Positions 8,283 through 16,612 of a stretch of 64,000 bases of DNA are shown in pieces (positions within the stretch are counted from its first letter, which is position 1; the number at the start of each line of letters is the position of its first letter). A program made the position numbers and the translations under genes. Below the pieces are notes generated by a model. That model saw nothing but the letters and a program-made list of their open reading frames with translations, was not told where the DNA came from and made no database searches. Source of the stretch: Pedobacter sp. Its GTDB lineage: Bacteria > Bacteroidota > Bacteroidia > Sphingobacteriales > Sphingobacteriaceae. Location of the stretch: positions 186,001 to 250,000 of the forward strand of contig NZ_JAVHXT010000001.1 in the NCBI RefSeq assembly GCF_031119335.1. Reading direction: 5' to 3'.

Positions 8283-9704
8283 ATGAAGAAATCTAAGATA
8301 GGCTTAATCACCTTAATTTTTATCACCATCGCAGTAGCGCTTACTTTATTAAAGGAATTTAATATCGTAGATATTCCAGAACAAATCATGATGTCGGCAC
8401 GTTGGGGAGTTGCTGTAGTAATGGTGGTTTATGCCATAATTAAAAGAAACCTCACCACTTGGATATTGGTTTCTATGCTTTTAGGCATTTTTGTTGGGGT
8501 AGATTTTCCAAATTTCGCCGCTGCGCTACAACCGCTGAGCAAAGGCTTCATTAAATTGGTTAAAACCATTGTAGGTCCAATCCTTTTCGGAACTTTAGTT
8601 TACGGTATAGCAGGTCACTCAGATTTAAAGCAAGTGGGCCGTATGGCTTGGAAGTCGATGCTGTATTTCTTCTGCGCAACCTCTTGTGCTATTTTCATTG
8701 GTTTGGCGGTTATCAATATCACCCATGCAGGTGTTGGTGTAGATATTAAAAGTATGCCTCATGAAGAGTTACCTACAGTAAAAACTGCCGATGCAGCTTT
8801 AGAGCACTTGCCAGATCATGTACACGGTGTCTACAAATTTACGCACTTCTTTTACGAGCTTTTTCCGGAGAATATCGTAAAATCAATGTACGAGAACAAA
8901 GTGCTTCAAATTGTAGTGTTTTCTGTTATTTTCGGTATCGGATTGGCAATGGTAGAAGAGAAAAAGCGAAAACCGATGGTAGAATTTGCTGAAAGTCTGT
9001 CAGAAGTGATGTTCAAATTCACCAACCTCATCATGTATTTTGCGCCAATAGGTGTAGGTGCAGCTATGGCTTACACTGTTGGTCACTTGGGCGTAGATAT
9101 CTTGAAAAATTTATTCATGCTCTTAGGCTCTTTATACATTGCGCTGATCGTTTTTGTGCTCTTGATATTTGTGCCAATCATGATCTTCCTTAAAATACCA
9201 ATTAAGAAATTCATCCAGGCCGTAAAAGAACCAGTTTCCATCGCCTTTGCAACCACAAGTTCTGATGCTGCTTTGCCAAAAGCAATGAGCAATATGGAGC
9301 GATTTGGCGTTCCACGTAAAATTGTTTCTTTCGTAATACCAACAGGTTACAGTTTTAATTTAGATGGTACTTCGTTGTATTTGTCATTAGCTTCTATCTT
9401 TGTAGCGCAAGCTGCCGGCATGGATTTAAGTGTTGGCCAGCAATTGGCAATTGCATTTACCTTAATGATTACCTCTAAAGGAGTTGCTGCTGTACCAAGA
9501 GCATCGTTAATTGTACTTATTGCAACGGCAGAGCAATTCGGTTTACCAGTGTTTATCATTGCTGCAATTTTAGGTATAGACGAGCTAATGGATATGGCTA
9601 GAACTTCGGTAAACGTAATTGGTAACTGTTTAGCAACAGTGGTTATTGCCAAGTGGGAGGGGGAGTTTGATGAGCAGGCTCCAGAGAAATTTATTGCCGA
9701 TTAA
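8283..9704 (+). CDS. Dicarboxylate/amino-acid:cation symporter (DAACS family)
   Basis: 473-residue inner-membrane transporter of the glutamate/aspartate/C4-dicarboxylate:cation symporter family (GltP/DctA-like). Seen: repeated hydrophobic segments, LIMYFAPIGVGAAMAYTVG, the serine-rich re-entrant loop AFATTSSDAALPKAM, the NLDGTSLYLSLASIFVAQ segment, and the transport-domain motif ELMDMARTSVNVIGNCLA. The N-terminus carries two extra membrane segments compared with the shortest family members. Substrate (glutamate, aspartate, succinate or similar) cannot be chosen. Followed after 6 bp by two small membrane-anchored paralogues. Confidence 0.93.
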   Translation: MKKSKIGLITLIFITIAVALTLLKEFNIVDIPEQIMMSARWGVAVVMVVYAIIKRNLTTWILVSMLLGIFVGVDFPNFAAALQPLSKGFIKLVKTIVGPILFGTLVYGIAGHSDLKQVGRMAWKSMLYFFCATSCAIFIGLAVINITHAGVGVDIKSMPHEELPTVKTADAALEHLPDHVHGVYKFTHFFYELFPENIVKSMYENKVLQIVVFSVIFGIGLAMVEEKKRKPMVEFAESLSEVMFKFTNLIMYFAPIGVGAAMAYTVGHLGVDILKNLFMLLGSLYIALIVFVLLIFVPIMIFLKIPIKKFIQAVKEPVSIAFATTSSDAALPKAMSNMERFGVPRKIVSFVIPTGYSFNLDGTSLYLSLASIFVAQAAGMDLSVGQQLAIAFTLMITSKGVAAVPRASLIVLIATAEQFGLPVFIIAAILGIDELMDMARTSVNVIGNCLATVVIAKWEGEFDEQAPEKFIAD

Positions 9705-9710
9705 TACATT

Positions 9711-10214
9711 ATGAGTTCCAGAGCTAAAAAGATTTTTTTAATATTAAGTGTAGTAGTTCCTTTTGTTATTTATGGTGCCATTTATTATGCACCAATGATT
9801 AGGAATGCACCATTTCAAGAAAAATATTTTGTATCGTTAGAGTACAGCTGGGGAACAGGCGAAAAATTAGAAAACAGCTATAATTCGGCTACTGGCGAGT
9901 TTAAATATCTCGATAAAAAAGACTCGCTTATCAGCAGCAATATAAAGCTTAGTGTAAGAGATATCAAATACTTAGATAGCATAGCCGATGTACAAGGTTT
10001 TTGGAACCTGCCAAGTATTGTAGCCAACAACCAAGACGATCTAAAAGATCCTCGTAAGCTGCGCTATGTTATCAAATTCAATTACCAAAAAAAATCTAAG
10101 GAAGTAACTTATTTGCCTAGTTTTAGCGGTAATGAGCGGATGAAAGCTGCCATAAGTAAAATGCAAAAGGAAATTGAATTAACACTCATCGATAAAGAGA
10201 ACGAGGCAAAATAA
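9711..10214 (+). CDS. Small membrane-anchored protein, paralogue A
   Basis: 167 residues: one N-terminal membrane segment (IFLILSVVVPFVIYGAIYYA), then a soluble, probably periplasmic domain. No known family recognised. It is clearly homologous along its whole length to the next gene: shared FVSLxYxWGxG, ENSYNS/QNSYNS, YLDKKDSL/FLDKSDQL and DLKDPRKLRY/NLKDPKVLRY. Its stop overlaps the start of that gene by one base (TAATG). It begins 6 bp after the symporter, suggesting an operon. Confidence 0.7.
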   Translation: MSSRAKKIFLILSVVVPFVIYGAIYYAPMIRNAPFQEKYFVSLEYSWGTGEKLENSYNSATGEFKYLDKKDSLISSNIKLSVRDIKYLDSIADVQGFWNLPSIVANNQDDLKDPRKLRYVIKFNYQKKSKEVTYLPSFSGNERMKAAISKMQKEIELTLIDKENEAK

Positions 10215-10717
10215 TGAATGCTAAGCAGAAAATGATTTTAAAGCTTGCTGCGGTAGCATTTATTGTTATTGTGGGTGGTTACTACATTATGAAAGTGCGC
10301 AGTGGAGGCGAAAAAGCGGCATCTTTTGTAAGTTTAACCTACAAGTGGGGCATGGGCGATACTTTGCAAAACAGTTACAATTCTAAAGCTGGCGACTATC
10401 AGTTTTTAGATAAAAGCGATCAATTGGTGAAGGTTAATTTCAAGCTCAGAACCAATAACATCATTTTTTTGCACAGCAAAATTAACCAGGGAGATTTACT
10501 GCAAGTTCCAGATACAATTGCTAATCCGCAAGCTAATTTAAAAGATCCAAAAGTGTTACGTTACGAATTTCAGTTTGTTTACGACGACACCACTAAAAAC
10601 ATCGTTTACCTCACCAATTACGATAAAGACCCAATCATAGCAGGTAAGGCTAGCGCACTGCAAAAGGTAGTTCAGCAGATCATAACCGAAGCCGAAGACC
10701 GCTTTGTAAGCAAATAA
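10214..10717 (+). CDS. Small membrane-anchored protein, paralogue B
   Basis: 167 residues with an N-terminal membrane helix (MILKLAAVAFIVIVGGYYIM) and a soluble domain homologous to the preceding gene, so the pair arose by tandem duplication and has since diverged. The start ATG shares its first base with the TAA of paralogue A, which suggests translational coupling. Function unknown. The family seems to read as a single-domain envelope protein; no catalytic motif was found. Confidence 0.7.
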   Translation: MNAKQKMILKLAAVAFIVIVGGYYIMKVRSGGEKAASFVSLTYKWGMGDTLQNSYNSKAGDYQFLDKSDQLVKVNFKLRTNNIIFLHSKINQGDLLQVPDTIANPQANLKDPKVLRYEFQFVYDDTTKNIVYLTNYDKDPIIAGKASALQKVVQQIITEAEDRFVSK

Positions 10718-10724
10718 TATAATT

Positions 10725-10890
10725 TTTTGAAAAGCAGTTATCCTGCTACTATCTTCCGAAAGTCCCGTTTTTCGCTATAATCTTTTTGTTTCATCGCTAT
10801 CTGCTCACTGTCATGCTGAGTTTATCGAAGCATCTATGCAGTCCCGTCAACCATAACAAAAAGTATTTCCGCTTCAACCGGGTTTAATAA
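10725..10890 (+). repeat. Dispersed intergenic repeat, family 3 (GAAAAGCA...GTCCCG...CGGGTTTAA)
   Basis: Reads TTTTTTGAAAAGCAG, then GAAAGTCCCG and GCTATAATC, ending CGCTTCAACCGGGTTTAA. The same ordered words recur at 42309, 58719, 62849 and, inverted, 63111. This copy also contains a TCATGCTGAGTTTATCGAAGCATCT insert. Occupies most of the gap before the alginate locus; no gene is visible in it. Confidence 0.7.
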
Positions 10891-11066
10891 GCAACGCCTG
10901 TTTTTCAAATTCACATTTCCCAGAAAAACGCTTCTTTTTCGTTCGCTAAGTTAACGTTGGCGATATCTACGTTAGTTAAATATATACTTAAAATACTGCT
11001 GTAAAGCTAATTCAGCTGCCTCTGTAACATTCCCAACTACCTTTGTTGTTAAAATTCTCAGAAAAA

Positions 11067-11123
11067 TTTGCTTCGTAATATTATTTGTATAAATTTGGTC
11101 AACCAAATATTGGTCAACCAAAT
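11067..11123 (+). promoter_or_regulatory. Promoter with tandem TTGGT-NN-ACCAA operators (lyase gene)
   Basis: -33 TTTG at 11067-11070 and -7 TAAATTTG at 11090-11097 are 19 bp apart. Two dyads, TTGGTCAACCAA centred at 11100.5 and again at 11115.5, follow. The first dyad shares its TTTG with the -7 element, so a bound regulator would block the promoter. The same arrangement precedes the GntR/FCD regulator and susC. Confidence 0.75.
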
Positions 11124-11135
11124 TTAATCCATTGT

Positions 11136-12014
11136 ATGAAAAGGCAAAACCTGCTTTATATCGTATGCATCTGTTTTTTTGGATGTGCTTGCAGCAAGCA
11201 AAAAACTGCACCTGCAGAAAAGGAAGTAATTGCTGACAATGGTAGTCAGACAACTAACACCCAAGGCACCACATTAAGCGCTAATGGTACAACAGATACT
11301 TATCAATTAATCAATAATGTATTTGGCGGTACTGGCGATGTGATTGAAGCTCCAGATTGTAGCCACACATCTTTTGGCAAGCATATCACCCAAGTTTATG
11401 ACAACGATTTGAAACGCCAGGTTTTCGCATTCCATATCCATCTCACACCAGATAATGACAAATGTGAAAATTCGGACAGACAGCGTAACGAAATTAAAAC
11501 TTACGATAAATCTCCAGAAAGTCTAAAAGCCAGTAAAGATGAAAAAGTGCTTTACAAATGGAAATTCAAATTAGATGCCAATTTTAAGCCATCAGGCGAT
11601 TTTACACACATCCATCAATTAAAACCTATAGACGGCGATAACCAATTGCCAATTATTACACTTACTCCTCGATATAGGGCGGCGGGTGATGTAATGCAGG
11701 TAATCCATACTGGAGAAACCGATGCTACTTCGCAGAAGTATATTGTGCAAATCCCTTTGAGCGATTTCAAAGGACATTGGGTAGAGGTAGTGGAGAGAGC
11801 TACTTTTTCTTTCGATGGCAAATACGAGATCCAGATCAACAGAATTAGCGATGGAAAACTATTGGTAAAGCAAGCCTTCACCAATATAGAGATGTGGCGT
11901 AAAAATTCTACCAGTTGTCGCCCAAAATGGGGTATCTACAGAAGAACCTTACAACCAGATATGTTGCGTGACGAAACCGTTTGGTTCAACGATTTTAATA
12001 TCACCGAATACTAA
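11136..12014 (+). CDS. Surface lipoprotein polysaccharide lyase, jelly-roll type (candidate alginate lyase)
   Basis: 292 residues from the ATG at 11136; an earlier in-frame start would run through the operators. The N-terminus (LLYIVCICFFGCACSKQ) is a lipoprotein signal. The mature part has DRQRNEIKTYDKSPESL, DFTHIHQLKPIDG and, near the end, KWGIYRR and VWFNDFNIT, which resemble the beta-jelly-roll lyases grouped around heparin lyase I/PL13 and PL20. It lacks the R-(S/T)-E-L-R and QIH pairing expected of classical PL7. Its promoter carries the same operators as the FCD regulator and susC, so it probably starts surface depolymerisation of the same glycan. Lyase activity is likely; alginate as substrate is inferred from the locus. 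Confidence 0.72.
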   Translation: MKRQNLLYIVCICFFGCACSKQKTAPAEKEVIADNGSQTTNTQGTTLSANGTTDTYQLINNVFGGTGDVIEAPDCSHTSFGKHITQVYDNDLKRQVFAFHIHLTPDNDKCENSDRQRNEIKTYDKSPESLKASKDEKVLYKWKFKLDANFKPSGDFTHIHQLKPIDGDNQLPIITLTPRYRAAGDVMQVIHTGETDATSQKYIVQIPLSDFKGHWVEVVERATFSFDGKYEIQINRISDGKLLVKQAFTNIEMWRKNSTSCRPKWGIYRRTLQPDMLRDETVWFNDFNITEY

Positions 12015-12030
12015 CCTTAACCATTAAAAT

Positions 12031-12858
12031 ATGATCAGGAAATTTTTTGTACCATGCACTCTCGCTATTCTTTTTTCAGCTAATACAGCTCTTGCACAGC
12101 AAGCTGCACCAGTAATTAATTACGATTTTGGAGATAAAGAAGCTTCGTTTAGCCCTAATCCGGGAGCATCTTCTACTTCATTTTTGCCCAAAGTAGCCAA
12201 TATCAAAGCTGCCAAAGTAAGAGTGCGTACTGCCTCTGACGGTACTGGAGCTTTTAATTTGGTAAAAAGTGGTGCTGATTTTCTAAAAGGAGCAGGGCTG
12301 GAAGTAGTAGCAGGAACAACGACCAGTAAATTTTCTATCTACAATTTGCCAACAGAGGGTATTACTAAAACGAGTTTCAATATAAAGATGGATGCAGCCA
12401 ATGCAGGGCAGTGGGTATTTGCTAACGGTACATCCGAAAATTCAGATGATCTATTTCAGGGTAATAGCGGTATTAGAGAAACTTCAACAGAGGTTTTTGC
12501 AGGTTTAAGATGGAGCCTATCAGCCGCTAATGAAATTAATTTCCACTACCGTAACGGTGCTAAATGGTCTACGGTAAAAGGCGCTTCGCTTGTAAAAAAC
12601 ACCGACTACCTCATAGAAGTGTATAGCAACAACGGTGCTGAGGCAAAAAAATATACTAAAGAAGCAGAGCAGACTTTAAATGTAGGTACCTACCATGTAT
12701 GGATAAACGGTAAACGCATACCCGTCGAATTTGTATCTGCTGGGCTAGAGACTGGTAAAAACCTAAATGGTTTTATCATCTATGGTGTTACACCCAAAGG
12801 TAACGATACCATGGCGAAAGCTTGGATAGATAATCTGGAAATTAACGGCAATTTATAA
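12031..12858 (+). CDS. Secreted protein of unknown function in the alginate locus
   Basis: 275 residues. A signal peptide ends near SANTALAQ (residue 22). The mature protein is rich in beta-strand-like segments (YDFGDKEASFSPNPG, TSFNIKMDA, GQWVFANGT, INFHYRNGAKW, YHVWINGKRIPVEF, AKAWIDNLEING), consistent with a jelly-roll/LamG-like glycan-binding or lyase fold. No family was recognised and no catalytic residues can be named. The gene starts 16 bp after the lyase stop, so it is almost certainly in the same transcript and under the same operators. Confidence 0.7.
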   Translation: MIRKFFVPCTLAILFSANTALAQQAAPVINYDFGDKEASFSPNPGASSTSFLPKVANIKAAKVRVRTASDGTGAFNLVKSGADFLKGAGLEVVAGTTTSKFSIYNLPTEGITKTSFNIKMDAANAGQWVFANGTSENSDDLFQGNSGIRETSTEVFAGLRWSLSAANEINFHYRNGAKWSTVKGASLVKNTDYLIEVYSNNGAEAKKYTKEAEQTLNVGTYHVWINGKRIPVEFVSAGLETGKNLNGFIIYGVTPKGNDTMAKAWIDNLEINGNL

Positions 12859-12920
12859 TCAGAAATAATTGGGAGAGCTTGTAAAAGCTTTCCCCAACCT
12901 ATAACCAAATATTGATTCAC

Positions 12921-15641
12921 ATGAAAAGAATTTTACTTTTAATGATTTTAAGCTGCTTTAGTGCAGTGGGGTTTGCGCAAGTTACCTATTACTGGGTTGG
13001 TGGCACTGCTCAAAGCAATATTAATGCTTCAGGCGTTTGGAAAACTAATCAAGATGGTACGGGCGATTCGAGAACAACACCGGCCGTAACAGATATTTTA
13101 ATAGTAGATGGTACTAATATAGGAGGAGGGACACCTGCTACCGGCACTGTAACCATTAGTTTAAATACCGCAACAACCGCACAGGTAAAGCTAATAAATG
13201 GAGCTAATGTGGTATTGGTTAGAACAACGACAAACAATGGAACGTTAACTATTGCCAATAATACTAACTTGCAAGCGGGGCTTATTGTAGATGGAACTTC
13301 GTCTTTGCAATTAAATACCGCTAACGAGAATGGAAACATATATATTGAACTCTCATCAGTAGCTACTGCAAAAATTGAAGGGGCTATAAAAATGGTACAG
13401 TCTACCTTTGCAAATAGCCCGAAAATAACAAGCCGTACGGTAGGTGGCATAGTTTTTGGCCCTGGAGCTAGTTTAGAGTACAATAATACACACACTTCAG
13501 GCTATCCTTTTGGATCAGTAAATACGACTGATGGTAACTCTTCGAATAATGCCGTTGTTTTTCAGGCAGGTTCATCTTTAATACATAAAAGTGCAATTAA
13601 CCCATTTGGGAACAACTCTTCCGCAAACATCATTGTATTTCAGCCTGGCAGCAATTTGGTGCTAGAGGCAGCTAATGTGGTGAATATGTTTAGTGGTAAA
13701 ATATTGGCGAATGTAGAGGTTAGAAATAATGCAACCATAGATTTAGGCATAGGTAGTTCTGGTGAAAATTTTAACAAAATTGAAAATTTAACTATACGGT
13801 CTGGAGCTACCTTTAATATGAGATCACAAGGGGTATCACCTATTACTGGTAACATTTTGAATGATGGTTCGCTCGGTATTTCTGGTGCAGTTACAACTGC
13901 CCAATTGCTTTTTATGGGAACAAGCCCTCAAACTGTTTCAGGTAATGGCACCTTCAACAATCTCGGCGCCATTACCGTTGCGGCTGATGCCAATGTAATT
14001 TTGGGACATTCACTAAATATCGCAGGTGGTGGTCAATCATCGGTAATAGGTAAGCTTAATTTTGGCACTTATACCATTAATGGAGTAGGTACTGCTACCA
14101 ATACTGGTCGTTTTCAATTTAGGACTGCGGCAATAACTAGCACTGTTGCAGCGACGATAACGAATGGTAGTAATTCAGTAACAGTAACAGATTTTTCGAA
14201 TCTTAATGCTGTGATTGGCTTATTGGTAACTGGCGATCAAATACCACCAAATACGTATATTATTGGTACCAATTCTAATACTGGTACGTTTGCAATGTCA
14301 AATGCAGCGACGGGTAACGGTTCAAGTTTAACTTTAACAGGAAGAGCTGCAACGTGCGAAACTGCAAATATTGGGGGCATGGACGCCAGTATTATTGTCA
14401 ATGCTAACGGAAATATCAATTTTGGCTCTGGAACAAACTGTATTTTTAATGCCAATACAACTACTCCATTTCCTACAACCGGTAGTGCATTTGGCGATGT
14501 AACTTTCAACGCTGCCGCAACAACAAATAAAGATATTGCCATTAATGGGAAGCTCACTTTAAATAATGTAAAATTAACAGTTCGTGAAGGTGATGAGGTA
14601 GTAATTGGCACTACGGGTTCTTTTGATGGTATATTCAATTCGTCTGCTTATGTAGCAACACAAGCAAATACTACAACCGGAGCAGTAGGTACATTAAAAG
14701 TTAACGGTCTTAATGCTGCAACATTAATCCCCGTAGGTACTACAACCCATTACACCCCTGTAACATTAAACCCAACTCTAGCTTCAAACTTCGATATCAA
14801 TGTTTTTTCGGGTGCAACCGCAAATGCCATTCCAAATGGCACGGCTTTAACACCAGCACAAAAGCTAAGAATGGTAGATGCTGTTTGGAATATCAATCGT
14901 ACTTCTGGTACTGGTGATGTAGACGTAACTTTAGGCTGGGATAATGCTTTAGAAGGAGCTGATTTTTCTGCTTTCGGAAATGCCCAAATTGGCATGGCAG
15001 CTTACACCAGTGGGGCTTATGGCACATTTACCGGTAGTGGAAATGCAGCTGCCAATACCGCAACGCTTACCACCAGTAATTTTTCTCCGTTTATAATTGG
15101 CGAAGCAAATACTACGCTACCGCTAACCTTAATCAGTTTTACTGCGAAGGAGAGCTTAAATAGCGTAAAATTAGATTGGAGAACTACAGACGAAGTTAAT
15201 TTGAAGCATTATTTACTTCAGCATAAAGTAGGAGATAATTTCGTGGCAATCCAAACCGTACCCGCTAATAATAAAGCTGGGATTTTTAACTACAGTTATA
15301 CTCATCTAAATCCTTTGGCTGGTGTAAATTACTATCGTTTAGTTGGTGTAGATTTAGATGGCACAACTCACGAAAGTGAAATTAAAGTGGTAAACGTAGC
15401 AGTAAATAAAATAGCTGTTTATCCAAATCCAGTAAGTCAAAAAAACATCAACGTTACTGGAGTGGTTAAAGGTGATGTAATTAAATTATTTAACATTCAA
15501 GGGCAGGTAATTGCTACTAAAACAGCAAGCGGTAATCAAGTTTTAGAGATCGATGTTCAAAATATTCAAGCAGGAACTTACATTTTATCGATAGAAAATG
15601 GCGGTAGGGTAACCAATACTAAAAAAGTAATTAAAATTTAA
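12921..15641 (+). CDS. Large secreted repeat protein with T9SS type A C-terminal domain
   Basis: 906 residues from the ATG at 12921; an in-frame TTG at 12912 is less likely. Signal peptide MKRILLLMILSCFSAVGFAQ. The long middle part is rich in Thr/Asn/Gly with beta-solenoid-like phrases (NGTLTIANNTNLQAGLIVDG, NVEVRNNATIDLG, LTIRSGATFNM, VIVNANGNINFGSG). The last ~75 residues (KIAVYPNPVSQ, IKLFNIQGQVIA, GTYILSIENGG) form a type IX secretion sorting domain, so the protein is exported through the outer membrane and likely surface-bound or released. It lies in the alginate locus, suggesting a glycan-adhesive role, but no known binding module was recognised. Confidence 0.85.
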   Translation: MKRILLLMILSCFSAVGFAQVTYYWVGGTAQSNINASGVWKTNQDGTGDSRTTPAVTDILIVDGTNIGGGTPATGTVTISLNTATTAQVKLINGANVVLVRTTTNNGTLTIANNTNLQAGLIVDGTSSLQLNTANENGNIYIELSSVATAKIEGAIKMVQSTFANSPKITSRTVGGIVFGPGASLEYNNTHTSGYPFGSVNTTDGNSSNNAVVFQAGSSLIHKSAINPFGNNSSANIIVFQPGSNLVLEAANVVNMFSGKILANVEVRNNATIDLGIGSSGENFNKIENLTIRSGATFNMRSQGVSPITGNILNDGSLGISGAVTTAQLLFMGTSPQTVSGNGTFNNLGAITVAADANVILGHSLNIAGGGQSSVIGKLNFGTYTINGVGTATNTGRFQFRTAAITSTVAATITNGSNSVTVTDFSNLNAVIGLLVTGDQIPPNTYIIGTNSNTGTFAMSNAATGNGSSLTLTGRAATCETANIGGMDASIIVNANGNINFGSGTNCIFNANTTTPFPTTGSAFGDVTFNAAATTNKDIAINGKLTLNNVKLTVREGDEVVIGTTGSFDGIFNSSAYVATQANTTTGAVGTLKVNGLNAATLIPVGTTTHYTPVTLNPTLASNFDINVFSGATANAIPNGTALTPAQKLRMVDAVWNINRTSGTGDVDVTLGWDNALEGADFSAFGNAQIGMAAYTSGAYGTFTGSGNAAANTATLTTSNFSPFIIGEANTTLPLTLISFTAKESLNSVKLDWRTTDEVNLKHYLLQHKVGDNFVAIQTVPANNKAGIFNYSYTHLNPLAGVNYYRLVGVDLDGTTHESEIKVVNVAVNKIAVYPNPVSQKNINVTGVVKGDVIKLFNIQGQVIATKTASGNQVLEIDVQNIQAGTYILSIENGGRVTNTKKVIKI

Positions 15642-15656
15642 AGTTAGGCTTAAAAC

Positions 15657-15693
15657 TTCGTTCGTTTGGTGACATCAACGCCAAATGAACGAA
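15657..15693 (+). terminator. Hairpin after the T9SS gene, possible terminator
   Basis: TTCGTTCGTTTGG (15657-15669) pairs with CCAAATGAACGAA (15681-15693) with one mismatch, 16 bp after the stop. There is no good T run, so termination is uncertain. Confidence 0.4.
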
Positions 15694-15765
15694 TATGATT
15701 TAGAGGTAATTCCTAGATAATTTCATTTAAATTTGAAATAAATTTTAAATACTCAATTGAATGAT

Positions 15766-15800
15766 TATTTTTGGTAAACCAATTAATTGGTCGACCAAAT
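15766..15800 (+). promoter_or_regulatory. Promoter with tandem operators upstream of the FCD regulator
   Basis: -7 TATTTTTG at 15766-15773; no good -33 was found. Dyads TTGGTAAACCAA (15771-15782) and TTGGTCGACCAA (15787-15798) have centres 16 bp apart. The -7 element again runs into the first dyad. This predicts autoregulation by the adjacent GntR/FCD protein. Confidence 0.75.
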
Positions 15801-15814
15801 AGAAAAACCAAGGA

Positions 15815-16558
15815 ATGAAATCGTTAATAGAAAATATTACAGCTATACAAGTTGAGTCGCCGGTTGACAAAATTATAGGACAATTAAAACAATTGATCAT
15901 TTCTGGTCAGTTAAAACCTGGCGATAGATTGCCTGCAGAGAGAGTTCTTTCTGAGAGATTTGGATTAGGAAGAAGTTACATCCGCGAAGCGATATTAAAA
16001 TTAGAGTTTTATGGGCTGCTAAAAACTAATCCTCAAAGTGGTACTTACGTGGCTGGCTTAAGCATCAATGTTATCGACAACATTATTTCAGACATTATCA
16101 AGTTTAACAAAGATGATTTCAATGCCTTAATAGAAGCTCGTTATCATTTGGAGTTAAATGCGGTAAAATTAGCTGCCGAACGTAGAACCGAAGAGGATTT
16201 AGAAAGTTTGAAGAGGGCTTTAGAAGATCACGAAAAAAAGGTGCGCAGCGGACAAGATGCTACAGAAGATGATATGATATTCCATATCAAAATTGCGAAG
16301 GCAACTAAAAATTCGGTATTAGAAACTATGATTTTGTTTATAGTACCAGATTTAATTAAAAACATTGTAGAAAGTAAGATTTGTGGTTACGATAGAGCAA
16401 AAGAGGCAATTGAAGGGCACAAAGCTATTTACGAGGCGATTAGAACGCGAGATGTGACTAAGGCCGAAGAAGCTATGGCGGGTCACCTAGATGAGATATG
16501 GCAAATTAGTAAAGCGGGCTTTGCTACACAAAATATAATCAACGAAACACAAGTATAA
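15815..16558 (+). CDS. GntR/FCD-family transcriptional regulator of the alginate locus
   Basis: 247 residues. An N-terminal winged helix-turn-helix at about 15-80 shows the GntR signature (GDRLPAERVLSERFGLGRS, then YIREAILKLEFYGLLKT and SGTYVAG). The C-terminal FCD domain has the usual metal/ligand residues: MIFHIKIAKATKN (D/H pair), EGHKAIYEAI and MAGHLDEI. FCD regulators of this type sense small acids such as uronate-derived metabolites and usually repress until ligand binds. Tandem TTGGT-NN-ACCAA dyads directly upstream and at two other promoters of the locus are its best candidate binding sites. The effector (KDG, DEH or oligoalginate) is inference. Confidence 0.9.
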   Translation: MKSLIENITAIQVESPVDKIIGQLKQLIISGQLKPGDRLPAERVLSERFGLGRSYIREAILKLEFYGLLKTNPQSGTYVAGLSINVIDNIISDIIKFNKDDFNALIEARYHLELNAVKLAAERRTEEDLESLKRALEDHEKKVRSGQDATEDDMIFHIKIAKATKNSVLETMILFIVPDLIKNIVESKICGYDRAKEAIEGHKAIYEAIRTRDVTKAEEAMAGHLDEIWQISKAGFATQNIINETQV

Positions 16559-16612
16559 TTCGAGAAATATAGGGCAATCCTAGCTTAATCAATTAAATAT
16601 AATTTATAGCGT

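Noticed and set aside
11136..12014. Assignment of the first lyase to PL7
   Set aside because: The R-(S/T)-E-L-R motif and QIH were not found; the DRQRNEIK and HIHQ pattern fits other jelly-roll lyases better.
13049..14995. Long antisense open frames in the T9SS gene
   Set aside because: Low-complexity shadows of a Thr/Asn/Ala-rich coding region with no features of their own.
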